Notes: a model not told the origin generated them from the letters alone. 44,042 nucleotides of DNA from an uncultured Clostridiaceae bacterium (GCA_946185495.1 CAMHJT010000003.1:1-44042); one strand, 5' to 3'; positions 1-8,972 are shown, counted from the stretch's first letter. Made by a program: numbers and translations.

Positions 1-1
1 C

Positions 2-904
2 GAGTCCAGCCAGCTGATGATCAAGCAGATGAAGGAAGAGAACAAGAAGAAAGAGGAAAAGATCAAGGAGCTGCAGGAATTCATCCAGCGGTTTTCGGCC
101 AACGCTTCCAAGTCCAAGCAGGCGACCTCCAGAAAACGCGCGCTGGAGAAGATCCAGCTTGAGGATATCCGTCCCTCCAGCAGGAGATACCCCTATATCG
201 ATTTCCGTCCGAAGCGCGAGATCGGCAATGAGGTCCTGACGGTGGAAAACCTTACGAAGACAGTGGACGGCGAAAAGATTCTGGACAATATTTCCTTCAC
301 GATCGGACGGGAGGACAAGGTCGCGTTTGTGGGACCAAATACCCTTGCAACCACCATGCTGTTCAAGATCCTGACAGGCGAGGAGGAGGCGGATTCCGGA
401 AGCTTCAAGTGGGGAGTGACAACCTCGCAGGGCTATTTCCCCAAGGATAATACCAAAGAATTTGACAATGATTTGACGATCGCTGACTGGCTGACACAGT
501 TTTCCGATGAGAAGGATCCCACCTATGTCAGGGGATTCCTTGGCAGAATGCTGTTTGCCGGCGACGACGGCGTGAAGAAGGTCAGGGTGCTTTCGGGAGG
601 TGAGAAGGTGCGCTGCCTGCTCTCGAAAATGATGATCATGGGCTCCAATGTGCTGGTGCTCGATGAGCCGACCAACCATCTGGACATGGAGTCCATTACA
701 GCGCTCAACAACGGGCTGATCAAGTTTCCAGGCGTGCTTTTGTTCTCCTCGCAGGACCACCAGTTTATCCAGACAACGGCGAACCGGATCATGGAGCTTA
801 CAGGTAACGGCCTGATCGATAAGATGACGACCTATGATGAGTATCTGGAGAGCGATGAGATGGCTAGAAAGCGCCAGATTATGAATGTGGAGGCGGACGA
901 TTAG
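2..904 (+). CDS. ABC-F family ATPase, C-terminal part (5' end outside window)
   Basis: The reading frame is open from base 2, so the gene starts upstream of the window. The first ~60 residues form a charged Lys/Glu-rich helix, as in the linker between the two ATPase domains of ABC-F proteins. The remainder is the second ATPase domain: signature LSGGEKVRCLL, Walker B VLVLDEPTNHLD, and a switch region SSQDHQF where the usual switch His is the H in QDH. ABC-F proteins are soluble ribosome-associated ATPases involved in translation or antibiotic protection, and no transmembrane segment is visible. The Walker A loop is odd: it reads GPNTLATT, lacking the usual second and third glycines and with Thr where the phosphate-binding Lys should be (codon 350-352). 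A degenerate loop at this position fits the YkpA/YbiT-like branch, although loss of the Lys is unexpected. The subfamily assignment is tentative. Confidence 0.88.
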   Translation, partial: ESSQLMIKQMKEENKKKEEKIKELQEFIQRFSANASKSKQATSRKRALEKIQLEDIRPSSRRYPYIDFRPKREIGNEVLTVENLTKTVDGEKILDNISFTIGREDKVAFVGPNTLATTMLFKILTGEEEADSGSFKWGVTTSQGYFPKDNTKEFDNDLTIADWLTQFSDEKDPTYVRGFLGRMLFAGDDGVKKVRVLSGGEKVRCLLSKMMIMGSNVLVLDEPTNHLDMESITALNNGLIKFPGVLLFSSQDHQFIQTTANRIMELTGNGLIDKMTTYDEYLESDEMARKRQIMNVEADD

Positions 905-917
905 AAGATCCGTGAAA

Positions 918-952
918 CGGGGCAGGTATTTCTACCTGCCCCGCCAGTTTTT
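918..952 (+). terminator. Rho-independent terminator after the ABC-F gene
   Basis: An 11-bp stem (CGGGGCAGGTA at 918-928 paired with TACCTGCCCCG at 933-943) with a 4-nt loop is followed by CCAGTTTTT. It lies 14 bases after the ABC-F stop codon and before the convergent aminotransferase gene. Confidence 0.85.
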
Positions 953-1013
953 GTACCGTGTTTTATTACTGAATAATCAGGGTAACTACTCAGCAGGTCT
1001 GCGCATTTACTAA

Positions 1014-2201
1014 TTAGGAAAGATACTGGTCCGCCAGCTTCTGGAATACCGGAATGGAGCGCTCCACCTTCTCGGTCGGTATGCAATAGCTGATGCGGAA
1101 ATGTCCCGGCACGCCGAAGGAATTGCTCGGAACCAGTAAAAGGTCCAGTTCCCTGGCGCGGCTGCAGAAAGCGATGGCATCCTCTTCGAGCGCTTTCGGG
1201 AACATATAGAAGGTTCCGCCGGGCTCCACGATCTCGAAGCCCATCTTGGTCAGCTCGGTGTAGAGGATGTTTTTGTTCGTCTCATAGACAGACAGATCCG
1301 CTGTGTCATACAGGACCTTGGTGACGGCGAGCTGAATGATGCTGGGCGGGCAGTTGTGCCCGATGCCCCTGGAGATCTGGCCGAACATGTCCACCAGCAG
1401 GGCGGAATCCCCGCAGGCCGGATTGACCGCTATGTAGCCGATCCGCTCTCCGGGAAGGGAGAGGGACTTGCTGAAGGAATAGCAGGTCAGGGTATGGCTG
1501 TAATGCGCTGCTACATAGGGCGCGTCGACGCCGTTAAATACGATCTCCCGGTAGGGCTCGTCGGAGATGATGTAGATCGGATGCCCGAATTCCTCCTCCT
1601 TCTCCCGCAGGATCATCGCCAGCTTGTCAATGGTCTCTGTTGAGTAGACGATGCCGGACGGATTGTTGGGCGTGTTGATCAGGACAGCCATCACCCGCTC
1701 GTTTAACATGTCCAGAAAAGCCTCAAAATTAATCTGGAAGGTTGTGATATCCGCAGGCACGATCTTAAGCTGCGCGCCCGTCGAACAGATATAAGGGTTG
1801 TACTCCGGAAAGAAGGGGGCGAAGGTCAGCACCTCGTCGCCGGGCGCCGTCACAGCCCTGACCGCATGGGCAATTGCGCCTGCGGCTCCGCTGGCCATGA
1901 AGATATCCTGCTTTTCATAGTTCATGTCGAACCTGTCATTGAGTGATTCCGCGACTGCTTCCCGCACAGAATCGATTCCAAGGCTGGGGGAGTAGCCATG
2001 CAGCTTCACCGGATTCTCCACGGTCAGCAGCCTTATCATCTCCTTGGTAAAGGAGTCCGGTGCCGGCACAGAGGGGTTGCCCAGGCTGTAATCAAATACA
2101 TTTTCGTAGCCGATTTCTTTTGCGCGCTCGCTGCCATAGGCAAAGAGCTCACGGATGGCGGATTTCCGTCCGCACATCTCCACGTATTTCTGGTTTAACA
2201 T
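1014..2201 (-). CDS. Pyridoxal-phosphate-dependent aminotransferase, class I/II
   Basis: The product is a 395-residue cytosolic fold-type I aminotransferase of the AspC-like family. Visible hallmarks are the substrate-side motif NTPNNPSG, the region ISDEPYREIVF with the PLP-contacting Asp and Tyr, and SYSFSKSLSLPGERIGY, which holds the Schiff-base Lys. Length is normal for the family. The ATG at 2201 (MLNQKYVEMCGRK) is chosen because it follows GTGAGGATTACT, a good ribosome binding site. An upstream in-frame ATG at 2237 would add 12 residues and lacks such a site. The gene is alone and divergent from the HD-domain gene at 2454. The amino acid substrate cannot be told from sequence; aspartate, alanine or aromatic amino acids are possible. 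Confidence 0.92.
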   Translation of the reverse strand: MLNQKYVEMCGRKSAIRELFAYGSERAKEIGYENVFDYSLGNPSVPAPDSFTKEMIRLLTVENPVKLHGYSPSLGIDSVREAVAESLNDRFDMNYEKQDIFMASGAAGAIAHAVRAVTAPGDEVLTFAPFFPEYNPYICSTGAQLKIVPADITTFQINFEAFLDMLNERVMAVLINTPNNPSGIVYSTETIDKLAMILREKEEEFGHPIYIISDEPYREIVFNGVDAPYVAAHYSHTLTCYSFSKSLSLPGERIGYIAVNPACGDSALLVDMFGQISRGIGHNCPPSIIQLAVTKVLYDTADLSVYETNKNILYTELTKMGFEIVEPGGTFYMFPKALEEDAIAFCSRARELDLLLVPSNSFGVPGHFRISYCIPTEKVERSIPVFQKLADQYLS

Positions 2202-2253
2202 AGTAATCCTCACTTTGTAATAATTTTGAATAATCATACAGGTCTTTCACAGC

Positions 2254-2281
2254 ATTTTACCAAACAGTTACATCTTATCAA
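2254..2281 (-). promoter_or_regulatory. Promoter for the aminotransferase gene
   Basis: On the minus strand TTGATA (2276-2281) and TAAAAT (2254-2259) are separated by 16 bases. A TG one base upstream of the -10 makes it an extended -10 (TGGTAAAAT). It sits about 55 bases before the chosen start. Confidence 0.55.
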
Positions 2282-2361
2282 ATCTTTGCCATGGTTGCAA
2301 TCCTTTCTTATGATTTTATTAACGGTTCACCTTTCAGCCAATGAACAGTTTTCTGAATAAC

Positions 2362-2390
2362 TTGCCATTTGGAGCGTGAGATGGTAAAAT
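2362..2390 (+). promoter_or_regulatory. Promoter for the HD-domain/GGDEF gene run
   Basis: TTGCCA (2362-2367) and TAAAAT (2385-2390) are spaced by 17 bases, with an extended -10 TGGTAAAAT. It is back to back with the aminotransferase promoter and lies about 64 bases before the TTG start at 2454. Confidence 0.6.
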
Positions 2391-2453
2391 GATAAGCAGG
2401 ACTGCGATCGTGAAAGGGCAGAAATATTATGGAGAAGAATGGGGGAATGACAA

Positions 2454-3554
2454 TTGATATATGTGAGATCACAGGATTTGAAGGTGGGAATGCGGCTTGC
2501 GAGGCCGATCTACAATAAAAGGGGAATCCTGCTGTACAACAGGAACGATAAGATTACCAAACAGGGTATCGAGAGCGTGAAGAATTTCGGGCTGATCGGA
2601 TTATATATTTTAGAGCCTGCGGAGCCGCTGCCGCCCATGTCACAGGAAGAGATGGAATTTGAACGGTTTCAGACCATGGCGGTGTTCACGATCCGGGAGG
2701 ATCTGGACGCGATCATGGAGGGGCATCCGCCGGTGAACCTGATGAAGCAGACGGATGAGCTGGTCCGCAAGTTTGGCAACCTGTCCCACAAGATTCATTT
2801 TAACCAGAACCTGAGAAGCCAGGAGGACTATGTGTACAAGCATGTGCTGAATGTGGCGATCCTGACGGCGCTGCTTTCGCACAGGGCAGGGTTTGGTGTT
2901 GTCGAGCAGGCCGAGGTTGTGGTTGCGGCAATCCTGCACGACCTCGGGAAGCTGTCGCTGCCCTCTGAGCTGCGGGGCAAGACAGAGAATCTGACGGAGG
3001 AGGAGCGGGATCAGATTGCGAGGGCGGTGATCAGCGGGATTGAGAAGATTTCCAATTCCTTTAAGATGCCGACCGGCGTGAAGAGCACGCTGGTGCAGCT
3101 TTGCCAGATCCAGTATATTCCGGAGAAAGCGCCGGAGCGTATCTCCAACGCGGTGAAGGTGCTGCTGGTGGCGAACGCCTATGATGAGTTTACGGCGATG
3201 CAGCTCGGAATCGATCCGCATACGGAGGTGGAGGCTGTCCGCATGCTGCAGAGCGATCCGGCCAAATATGATCCGGCGGTTGTGAACCATTTGCTCAACA
3301 GCGTCAACATCCTGTATCCGGGTGTATGTGTGGAGCTGAGCAATAATGAAAAGGGACTGGTGCTGATAGAGAATGACAGGGATGTGCTGCGCCCGATCGT
3401 GCTCGGATTTACCTCCAACCAGGTCTACGATCTGGATGTTGCAAGCATATATAAAAGGATTCAGATCAGGAATATCATGAAGACGATGGATAACCGTATC
3501 AAGGTGGATCCCGCGCGCTTGCGGGAATATGGTGTCACACCGAAGGAGGAATGA
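2454..3554 (+). CDS. HD-domain protein related to HD-GYP, GYP motif lost
   Basis: The 366-residue soluble protein starts like DUF3391-containing HD-GYP proteins (RSQDLKVGMRLARPIYNKRG). A central HD domain follows, with candidate metal ligands at His128 and His162-Asp163 (AILHDLGKLSLP). The second half matches the HD-GYP helical layout up to VANAYDEF, the counterpart of the usual ADAYDAM. The signature HHExxDGxGYP is absent: CQIQYIPEKAPER stands in its place. HD-GYP proteins hydrolyse c-di-GMP to pGpG or GMP; with this signature gone, activity is doubtful and a c-di-GMP binding or scaffold role is possible. The start is TTG, supported by GGGGGA seven bases upstream. The stop overlaps the first ATG of the next gene, a diguanylate cyclase, which implies translational coupling. 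Confidence 0.82.
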   Translation: MIYVRSQDLKVGMRLARPIYNKRGILLYNRNDKITKQGIESVKNFGLIGLYILEPAEPLPPMSQEEMEFERFQTMAVFTIREDLDAIMEGHPPVNLMKQTDELVRKFGNLSHKIHFNQNLRSQEDYVYKHVLNVAILTALLSHRAGFGVVEQAEVVVAAILHDLGKLSLPSELRGKTENLTEEERDQIARAVISGIEKISNSFKMPTGVKSTLVQLCQIQYIPEKAPERISNAVKVLLVANAYDEFTAMQLGIDPHTEVEAVRMLQSDPAKYDPAVVNHLLNSVNILYPGVCVELSNNEKGLVLIENDRDVLRPIVLGFTSNQVYDLDVASIYKRIQIRNIMKTMDNRIKVDPARLREYGVTPKEE

Positions 3555-3556
3555 TG

Positions 3557-4459
3557 ATGGGGCAGACGAAGGAGAATACGTTCTTTGACAGGCATCCGGT
3601 TACGCTGCACAGGGATTTTCCATTTTGGCAGTCATCCCTGATTTCGGTCATGGTGCTGATGGGGCTGATTCTTGTTGTCTACCAGTTAAAAATTCCCAAT
3701 CCGAATATGATCCTGATTGTCGGTCTCGTGATCTGCTCCTCCTTATTTGGATTCAGCGGCGGCGTTCCGGCGGCAGTGGTAATGCTGGGATATACGCTGT
3801 TCTTTTTTTCAGAGGAGGGCAGCCTGTTTGAATTTACGCTGGAGAACCTGAAGAAGGTATGGGTTTCCCTGTTTGGGATTACTTCGGATATGGTATTTGT
3901 CTGCGTGCTGAAAAAGCAGGAGCAGGAGGCCTATCGGGAGGTGCGGAAGCTGACTGAGCAGCTTAAGAATGAGAACAGGAAGCTGCAGGAGATGTCCATG
4001 CATGATATGCTGACGGGCATCGGGAACCGGTTTGCGCTGCGCCAGATGTTTGACCTGTACCAGAACCAGCATATGTTTGTCATGATGTTGGACATAGACG
4101 ATTTCAAGACTGTGAACGATACATTTGGACATGCCTGCGGCGACAGGCTTCTGGCGGCCACGGGAAAGCTGCTGGCTGACATTTTTGGGAAGGAAAACTG
4201 CTACCGGTATGGGGGTGATGAATTTCTCGTGCTGGCAGCCGGCAATCCGGATACGGTTTATCAGGACAGGGTGCGGCAGGTGATGGAGAACAGGCCCAGC
4301 ATAGAGGTGGAAGGGAAGAACGTGGAGGCGAGATATTCTATCGGCTATCTCACCGGTCGGTCGGAGGATGCCCGGGATCTGCGCTCCATGCTGTCCCAGG
4401 CGGATGACAGGCTCTATGAGGCGAAGCGCAGGGGCAAGAACCAGATCGTGGGAGCCTGA
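3557..4459 (+). CDS. Membrane-bound diguanylate cyclase (GGDEF)
   Basis: The 300-residue protein has about four hydrophobic segments in residues 25-110 and a short coiled coil (QEAYREVRKLTEQLKNENRKL). A C-terminal GGDEF domain follows, with the active motif YGGDEF at residues 218-223 and the metal-binding stretch MLDIDDFKTVNDTFGH. Such enzymes make c-di-GMP from two GTP. No RxxD inhibitory site is seen five residues before GGDEF, so product inhibition at that site is unlikely. Three ATGs occur in a row (3551, 3554, 3557). The last is chosen because AAGGAGG at 3543-3549 is then seven bases away. The gene is coupled to the degenerate HD protein upstream, suggesting a partner pair. It is the only intact GGDEF in the window. 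Confidence 0.93.
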   Translation: MGQTKENTFFDRHPVTLHRDFPFWQSSLISVMVLMGLILVVYQLKIPNPNMILIVGLVICSSLFGFSGGVPAAVVMLGYTLFFFSEEGSLFEFTLENLKKVWVSLFGITSDMVFVCVLKKQEQEAYREVRKLTEQLKNENRKLQEMSMHDMLTGIGNRFALRQMFDLYQNQHMFVMMLDIDDFKTVNDTFGHACGDRLLAATGKLLADIFGKENCYRYGGDEFLVLAAGNPDTVYQDRVRQVMENRPSIEVEGKNVEARYSIGYLTGRSEDARDLRSMLSQADDRLYEAKRRGKNQIVGA

Positions 4460-4511
4460 CCGGGAAGCGCAGATACAGGGGGAAAACCAGGGAAAGGATT
4501 TATGGAAGACC

Positions 4512-5726
4512 ATGAAAGATACAGATAACGATACAAGCAGGCGGTTATACCGTTTCAAGCAGCGTTTCTGCGCGGCGGCACTGGCTGTTTTGCTGGCGGG
4601 GACGGGGCTTTCCCTCCCGCAGGGAGGCGCGGCTTTTGCGGCGGGTACGCAGCCCGCGGCACAGGTGACAGAGGCGCAGGAGACAGCAGGGCAGCAGTCA
4701 GGAGAACAGCAGGCTGCGACACAAAAGACAGCGGATTCGCGTGCAGCGGAACAGAAGACTGTGTGCAAGGAAGAACAGCAGGAGCTGCGGGGCGTGTGGA
4801 TTTATTATGGCGAGTTCAAGGAAATGGGGCTTGCTGACCAGACGGAGAGTAATTTCACCCAAAACGCGGAAAAGCTGTTTAAGAAGCTGTCCAAAGACGG
4901 AATCAATACGGTGTTTTTTCATGTGGTTCCATGTAACGACGCGATCTATCCGAGCGCGCTGCTGGACTGGAGCAAATATATGTTTTCGAGGGAACCGGAC
5001 TATGATCCGCTGGAGATTTTGATCAAGCAGGCACACCGTTACGGCATTTCCTTCCACGCATGGCTCAACCCCTACAGGAAGGAGATGGGAAAGAGCTTCA
5101 ATCCGGGTAAAAAAACATCCGTGCAGAGGATTGTGAATATCGTGGGAGAGATTGTCGAAAATTATGATGTGGACGGCATTCACTTTGATGATTATTTCTA
5201 TCCGTCGAACGGCCAGTTTGCCAGAGTGCCGCAAAAAACGCGGAAGAGGAAGGTCAATCAGATGGTTCGCAGGGTTTACCGTAAGGTCAAGAGCATCCGC
5301 GAGGATGTGGTATTCGGCATCAGTCCTGCGGGCAATATCGAGTACGCGGAGTCGATTGGCTGTGACTTAAAGACATGGATGACGAAGGACGGATATGTGG
5401 ATTATATTATCCCGCAGATCTACTGGTCTGACGATTATCTCCTGCAGGGCAGGAAGCACAGGCTGTATACCGAAAGGCTTTCTGCGTGGTGCAAATTGAA
5501 CAGGGGCAATACCCCCATGTATATCGGGCTGGGTCTTTACATGGCAGGCGTGCGGTCATCGGTGGACAGGGGCTGGTCAAAGAGGTCGAACAATCTGGTA
5601 TCCCAGATTAAAAAGGAGAGAAAAGCCGGATGCAAGGGCTTTGTGCTGTTCAGCGCCGGACGCATGACGGGGAAGACCTCGAAGAAAGAGATGAGGAAGC
5701 TGAGAAAATATCTCGGCGTGAAATAA
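4512..5726 (+). CDS. Secreted glycoside hydrolase-like protein, GHL10/DUF187 (YngK-like)
   Basis: The 404-residue product has an N-terminal basic stretch, a hydrophobic core (AALAVLLAGTGLSL) and an AAFA-AG cleavage site, so Sec export is expected. A Gln/Ala/Thr-rich linker runs to about residue 85. The GHL10 barrel follows: ELRGVWIYYGEF, GINTVFFHVVP, YGISFHAWLNPYR, and VDGIHFDDYFYP with the paired acidic residues expected of the active site. Family members are thought to act on cell-envelope or host glycans, but the substrate is not known. ATG 4512 is chosen because it directly precedes the signal peptide. It begins 53 bases after the cyclase gene, so it is probably co-transcribed with the c-di-GMP genes. 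There is no lipobox, TM anchor or wall-anchor motif. Confidence 0.85.
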   Translation: MKDTDNDTSRRLYRFKQRFCAAALAVLLAGTGLSLPQGGAAFAAGTQPAAQVTEAQETAGQQSGEQQAATQKTADSRAAEQKTVCKEEQQELRGVWIYYGEFKEMGLADQTESNFTQNAEKLFKKLSKDGINTVFFHVVPCNDAIYPSALLDWSKYMFSREPDYDPLEILIKQAHRYGISFHAWLNPYRKEMGKSFNPGKKTSVQRIVNIVGEIVENYDVDGIHFDDYFYPSNGQFARVPQKTRKRKVNQMVRRVYRKVKSIREDVVFGISPAGNIEYAESIGCDLKTWMTKDGYVDYIIPQIYWSDDYLLQGRKHRLYTERLSAWCKLNRGNTPMYIGLGLYMAGVRSSVDRGWSKRSNNLVSQIKKERKAGCKGFVLFSAGRMTGKTSKKEMRKLRKYLGVK

Positions 5727-5808
5727 AACGGATGTAAAGACGGGCAGAGGAAGAACGGCTCTGACCGGGGAGCCGGATAAAAACTAATGTTTTTAGAGGA
5801 GGTAAAAA

Positions 5809-7572
5809 ATGGATTTTCATGAGTTTTATATGGGGAACATATTTGACGCGTATGAGTATCTGGGGGCGCACCTGACAGAGGACGGGGCTGTGTTCCGCAC
5901 CTTTGCGCCGGGCGCGACGAAGATTGCTGTCATCGGGGATTTCAGTGAGTGGCAGGAATGTCCGATGGAGCGGGTGGCGCAGGACGGCAGCTTCTGGGAG
6001 TGCCGGGTGAAGGGCGCGAAGGCAAAAATGATGTATAAGTATCGCATCTACGACAGGAGCGGGCGATGTACCGATCACTGCGATCCCTATGGCTTTGGCA
6101 TGGAGCTTCGTCCGAACGCAGCGTCCATCCTGCGGGATATGGAGTATGAGTTTAAGGATGATGCCTGGGTGGAGGGCAGGGATGCCTGTCTGGAACGCCC
6201 GCTTAATATCTATGAAGTACATTTTGGCTCCTTCCGCAAGCCGGAGGACAGGGCGGATGCCTGGTATAACTATGAGGAGATGGAGGATATCCTGATCCCC
6301 TATCTGAAGGAGAACGGATATAATTTCCTGGAGATCATGCCGTTAAATGAATATCCCTGCGATGAATCCTGGGGATATCAGGGCACCGGCTTTTTCAGCC
6401 CGACCTCCCGCTATGGAAGCGCGAAGCAGCTTAAAAAGTTTGTGGATGCCTGCCATGCGAACGGCATCGGCGTGATCATGGATTTTGTGGCGGTGCATTT
6501 CGCGGTGGACGCGTACGGGCTTGCCAACTATGACGGCACGCCGCTTTATGAATATCCCAATGAGGCTGTGGGCGACAGCGAATGGGGCAGCAAGAACTTC
6601 ATGCATTCCAGGGGCGAGGTGAGGAGCTTCCTGCAGTCAGCGGCGAATTTCTGGATAGACGAATTTCATTTTGACGGCCTGCGCATGGACGCCATCAGCC
6701 GGGCAATTTACTGGCAGGGGGATCCCAACCGGGGCGTGAACGGCAACGCTGTAGATTTCTTAAAGAATATGAACAAGGGACTAAAGGAGCGCCATCCGAA
6801 CGTGATCCTGACGGCGGAGGATTCCACGGCCTTTCCGGGCGTGACTAAGCCGGTGGAAAAGGGCGGTCTTGGATTTGACTACAAGTGGGATATGGGCTGG
6901 ATGAATGATTCCCTGAACTATTTCCGTACCGAGCCAAAGCACAGGAATACAGAATACCACAAGCTGACCTTCTCCATGATGTATTATTATGACGAGCATT
7001 ACCTGCTGCCCCTTTCTCATGACGAGGTGGTGCATGGCAAGGCCACGATCCTGCAGAAGATGAGCGGGGACCTGCCTGTGAAATTCCCGCAGGCGAGGGC
7101 GTTTTATATGTACATGTACGCGCACCCGGGAAAGAAGCTCAACTTCATGGGAAATGAGCTTGGACAGCTCCGCGAGTGGGATGAGAAACGGCAGCAGGAC
7201 TGGGAGCTGCTGGATCAGCCGCAGCATCATGCCTTCCATGACTTTATGCAGGGGCTCAACCGGTTTTATCTGGAGCATCCGGCGTTTTATGAGTGCGACG
7301 AGGTGACGGATGGCTTCGCCTGGCTGGACTGCCATCAGGAGGAGAAATGCATCTACGCGATGCTGCGCTCGTGCCCGACGGAGAAGGTGGCAGCGATTTT
7401 CAACTTCTCGGATCAGGAGTGGGAGCGGTATCAGCTGGAGATTCCGGGAATCGCAGACTTGAAGCTTTTGTTTGCAAGTGATGAGGAGAGCGGGCAGGTA
7501 CAGCGCGGTGAGGGAGATGCGTTCCTGTTTGACTTAAAGCCTTATTCGGCGGTGTATTATCAGGTGCTTTAA
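5809..7572 (+). CDS. glgB: 1,4-alpha-glucan branching enzyme
   Basis: The 587-residue enzyme cuts an alpha-1,4 glucan and re-attaches the piece by an alpha-1,6 bond, giving branched glycogen. A CBM48 domain lies at about residues 20-105 and a GH13 barrel follows. Catalytic residues are visible: nucleophile Asp294 in FDGLRMDAI, acid/base Glu337 in LTAEDST, and LSHDEVVHG for the third acidic residue. A C-terminal beta domain follows. It is a little shorter than enterobacterial GlgB because the extra N-terminal module is missing. ATG 5809 has a strong GAGGAGG site. No other glycogen gene is adjacent; the amylosucrase at 26054 could supply linear glucan. The next gene, cca, starts 11 bases after the stop. 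Confidence 0.95.
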   Translation: MDFHEFYMGNIFDAYEYLGAHLTEDGAVFRTFAPGATKIAVIGDFSEWQECPMERVAQDGSFWECRVKGAKAKMMYKYRIYDRSGRCTDHCDPYGFGMELRPNAASILRDMEYEFKDDAWVEGRDACLERPLNIYEVHFGSFRKPEDRADAWYNYEEMEDILIPYLKENGYNFLEIMPLNEYPCDESWGYQGTGFFSPTSRYGSAKQLKKFVDACHANGIGVIMDFVAVHFAVDAYGLANYDGTPLYEYPNEAVGDSEWGSKNFMHSRGEVRSFLQSAANFWIDEFHFDGLRMDAISRAIYWQGDPNRGVNGNAVDFLKNMNKGLKERHPNVILTAEDSTAFPGVTKPVEKGGLGFDYKWDMGWMNDSLNYFRTEPKHRNTEYHKLTFSMMYYYDEHYLLPLSHDEVVHGKATILQKMSGDLPVKFPQARAFYMYMYAHPGKKLNFMGNELGQLREWDEKRQQDWELLDQPQHHAFHDFMQGLNRFYLEHPAFYECDEVTDGFAWLDCHQEEKCIYAMLRSCPTEKVAAIFNFSDQEWERYQLEIPGIADLKLLFASDEESGQVQRGEGDAFLFDLKPYSAVYYQVL

Positions 7573-7582
7573 GGGAATGGAT

Positions 7583-8953
7583 ATGTATGAAAAAATGAAA
7601 CGGATCAGGATGCCGGAGGCGGCGGAGCGGATCATCCGTGTGCTGCAGGAGGCAGGGTTTGAGGCGTATATTGTGGGCGGATGTGTCCGGGACGCGGTGC
7701 TTGGAAGGATGCCGGATGACTGGGATATTACGACATCTGCAAGGCCGGAGGAGGTAAAGGCGCTGTTCCGGCGGACCATTGATACCGGAATTGCCCATGG
7801 AACGGTGACGGTGATGATGGGGGATACGGGGTATGAGGTGACGACCTACCGCGTGGACGGGAAATACAGCGACCACAGAAGGCCGGAGACAGTCACCTTT
7901 ACAGCCAGCCTGAAGGAGGATATGCAGCGGAGGGATTTTACGATCAACGCCATGGCCTATAACGATGAGGAGGGCGTGATCGACCACTTCGGTGGTATGG
8001 AGGATCTGGAGGCAGGCTGCATCCGCTGTGTAGGCGAGCCGTCGGAGCGGTTTGATGAGGACGCGCTGCGGATGCTTCGCGCGGTGAGGTTCGCGGCGCA
8101 GCTTGATTTTTCTATTGACGGGCGCACGCGGGAGGCGATCCGCGCGCAGGCCGGGTTCCTGCGGGAAATCAGCGCGGAGCGGATTCATACGGAGCTTGAC
8201 AAGCTGCTGCTGTCCGGACATCCGGCGCGCCTTAAGGAAGCCTATGAGCTTGGCATTACCGGCGTGGTAATGCCCGAATTTGACCGGATGATGGAGACAC
8301 CGCAGCACAATCCGCACCACTGCTACAGCGTAGGGGAGCATTCCCTGCGAGTGGTGGAGGAGGTTCCCGCCGGGAAGGCGCTGCGCTGGGCGGCGCTGCT
8401 GCATGACGTTGCCAAGCCGGCCATGCGCGTTACGGATGAGAGAGGAGATCATTTCTACGGGCACAGTGAAAAGGGAGTGGAGCTGGCCGAAGAGATCCTG
8501 AAACGGCTTAAATTTGATAACGCGACGGCGGACCGGATCAAGAGGCTGGTGCTCTGGCATGACTATGGCATGGGGCAGACGCCCTCCCTGTGCTCTTTCC
8601 GCAAGGCGTTAAGCCGCATGGGCGCGGATCTTTTTGAGGAGTACGCGCTGTTAAAGCGGGCGGATATCCTGGCGCAGAGCGATTATATGCGGGAGCAGAA
8701 GCTCCTTCAGCTTGAGAAGCTGCAGGAATACTACGCGGAGGTCATGCACAGCGAACAGTGTCTGACGTTAAAGGATCTGAAGGTGACAGGCCGTGACCTG
8801 ATGGAGCTTGGCATGCAGCCCGGAAAGCAGATGGGGGAGATGCTTCAATATCTGCTGGAAAGCGTGCTCGAGGATCCTGAGAAAAATGAGAGACAGGTGC
8901 TTTTAGGGTTGACGGAGGCAAGAATGCGGGAAACGGCGGAACATCCGCTCTGA
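7583..8953 (+). CDS. cca: CCA-adding tRNA nucleotidyltransferase
   Basis: The 456-residue class II nucleotidyltransferase adds or repairs the CCA end of tRNAs. The head domain shows YIVGGCVRDAVLG and DDWDITT with the two catalytic Asp residues. RRDFTINAMAY follows, then the RNA-binding region EDALRMLRAVRFA. A C-terminal HD domain contains ALLHDVAKP, as in many clostridial CCA enzymes. Two ATGs are possible. 7577 sits directly against AAGGGA with no spacing, so 7583 (MYEKMKRIRM) with six bases is preferred. The upstream glgB stop overlaps this ribosome binding site, so the two are probably coupled. Confidence 0.93.
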   Translation: MYEKMKRIRMPEAAERIIRVLQEAGFEAYIVGGCVRDAVLGRMPDDWDITTSARPEEVKALFRRTIDTGIAHGTVTVMMGDTGYEVTTYRVDGKYSDHRRPETVTFTASLKEDMQRRDFTINAMAYNDEEGVIDHFGGMEDLEAGCIRCVGEPSERFDEDALRMLRAVRFAAQLDFSIDGRTREAIRAQAGFLREISAERIHTELDKLLLSGHPARLKEAYELGITGVVMPEFDRMMETPQHNPHHCYSVGEHSLRVVEEVPAGKALRWAALLHDVAKPAMRVTDERGDHFYGHSEKGVELAEEILKRLKFDNATADRIKRLVLWHDYGMGQTPSLCSFRKALSRMGADLFEEYALLKRADILAQSDYMREQKLLQLEKLQEYYAEVMHSEQCLTLKDLKVTGRDLMELGMQPGKQMGEMLQYLLESVLEDPEKNERQVLLGLTEARMRETAEHPL

Positions 8954-8972
8954 CAGAGGAGAGGTTCTGGGA

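Noticed and set aside
7400-8560. A 386-codon open frame on the minus strand opposite glgB and cca
   Set aside because: It is antisense to two well-supported enzymes and its translation is rich in Arg, His and Pro without any domain. Similar antisense frames opposite other genes here (for example 26177-27235 and 27404-28507) have the same character.
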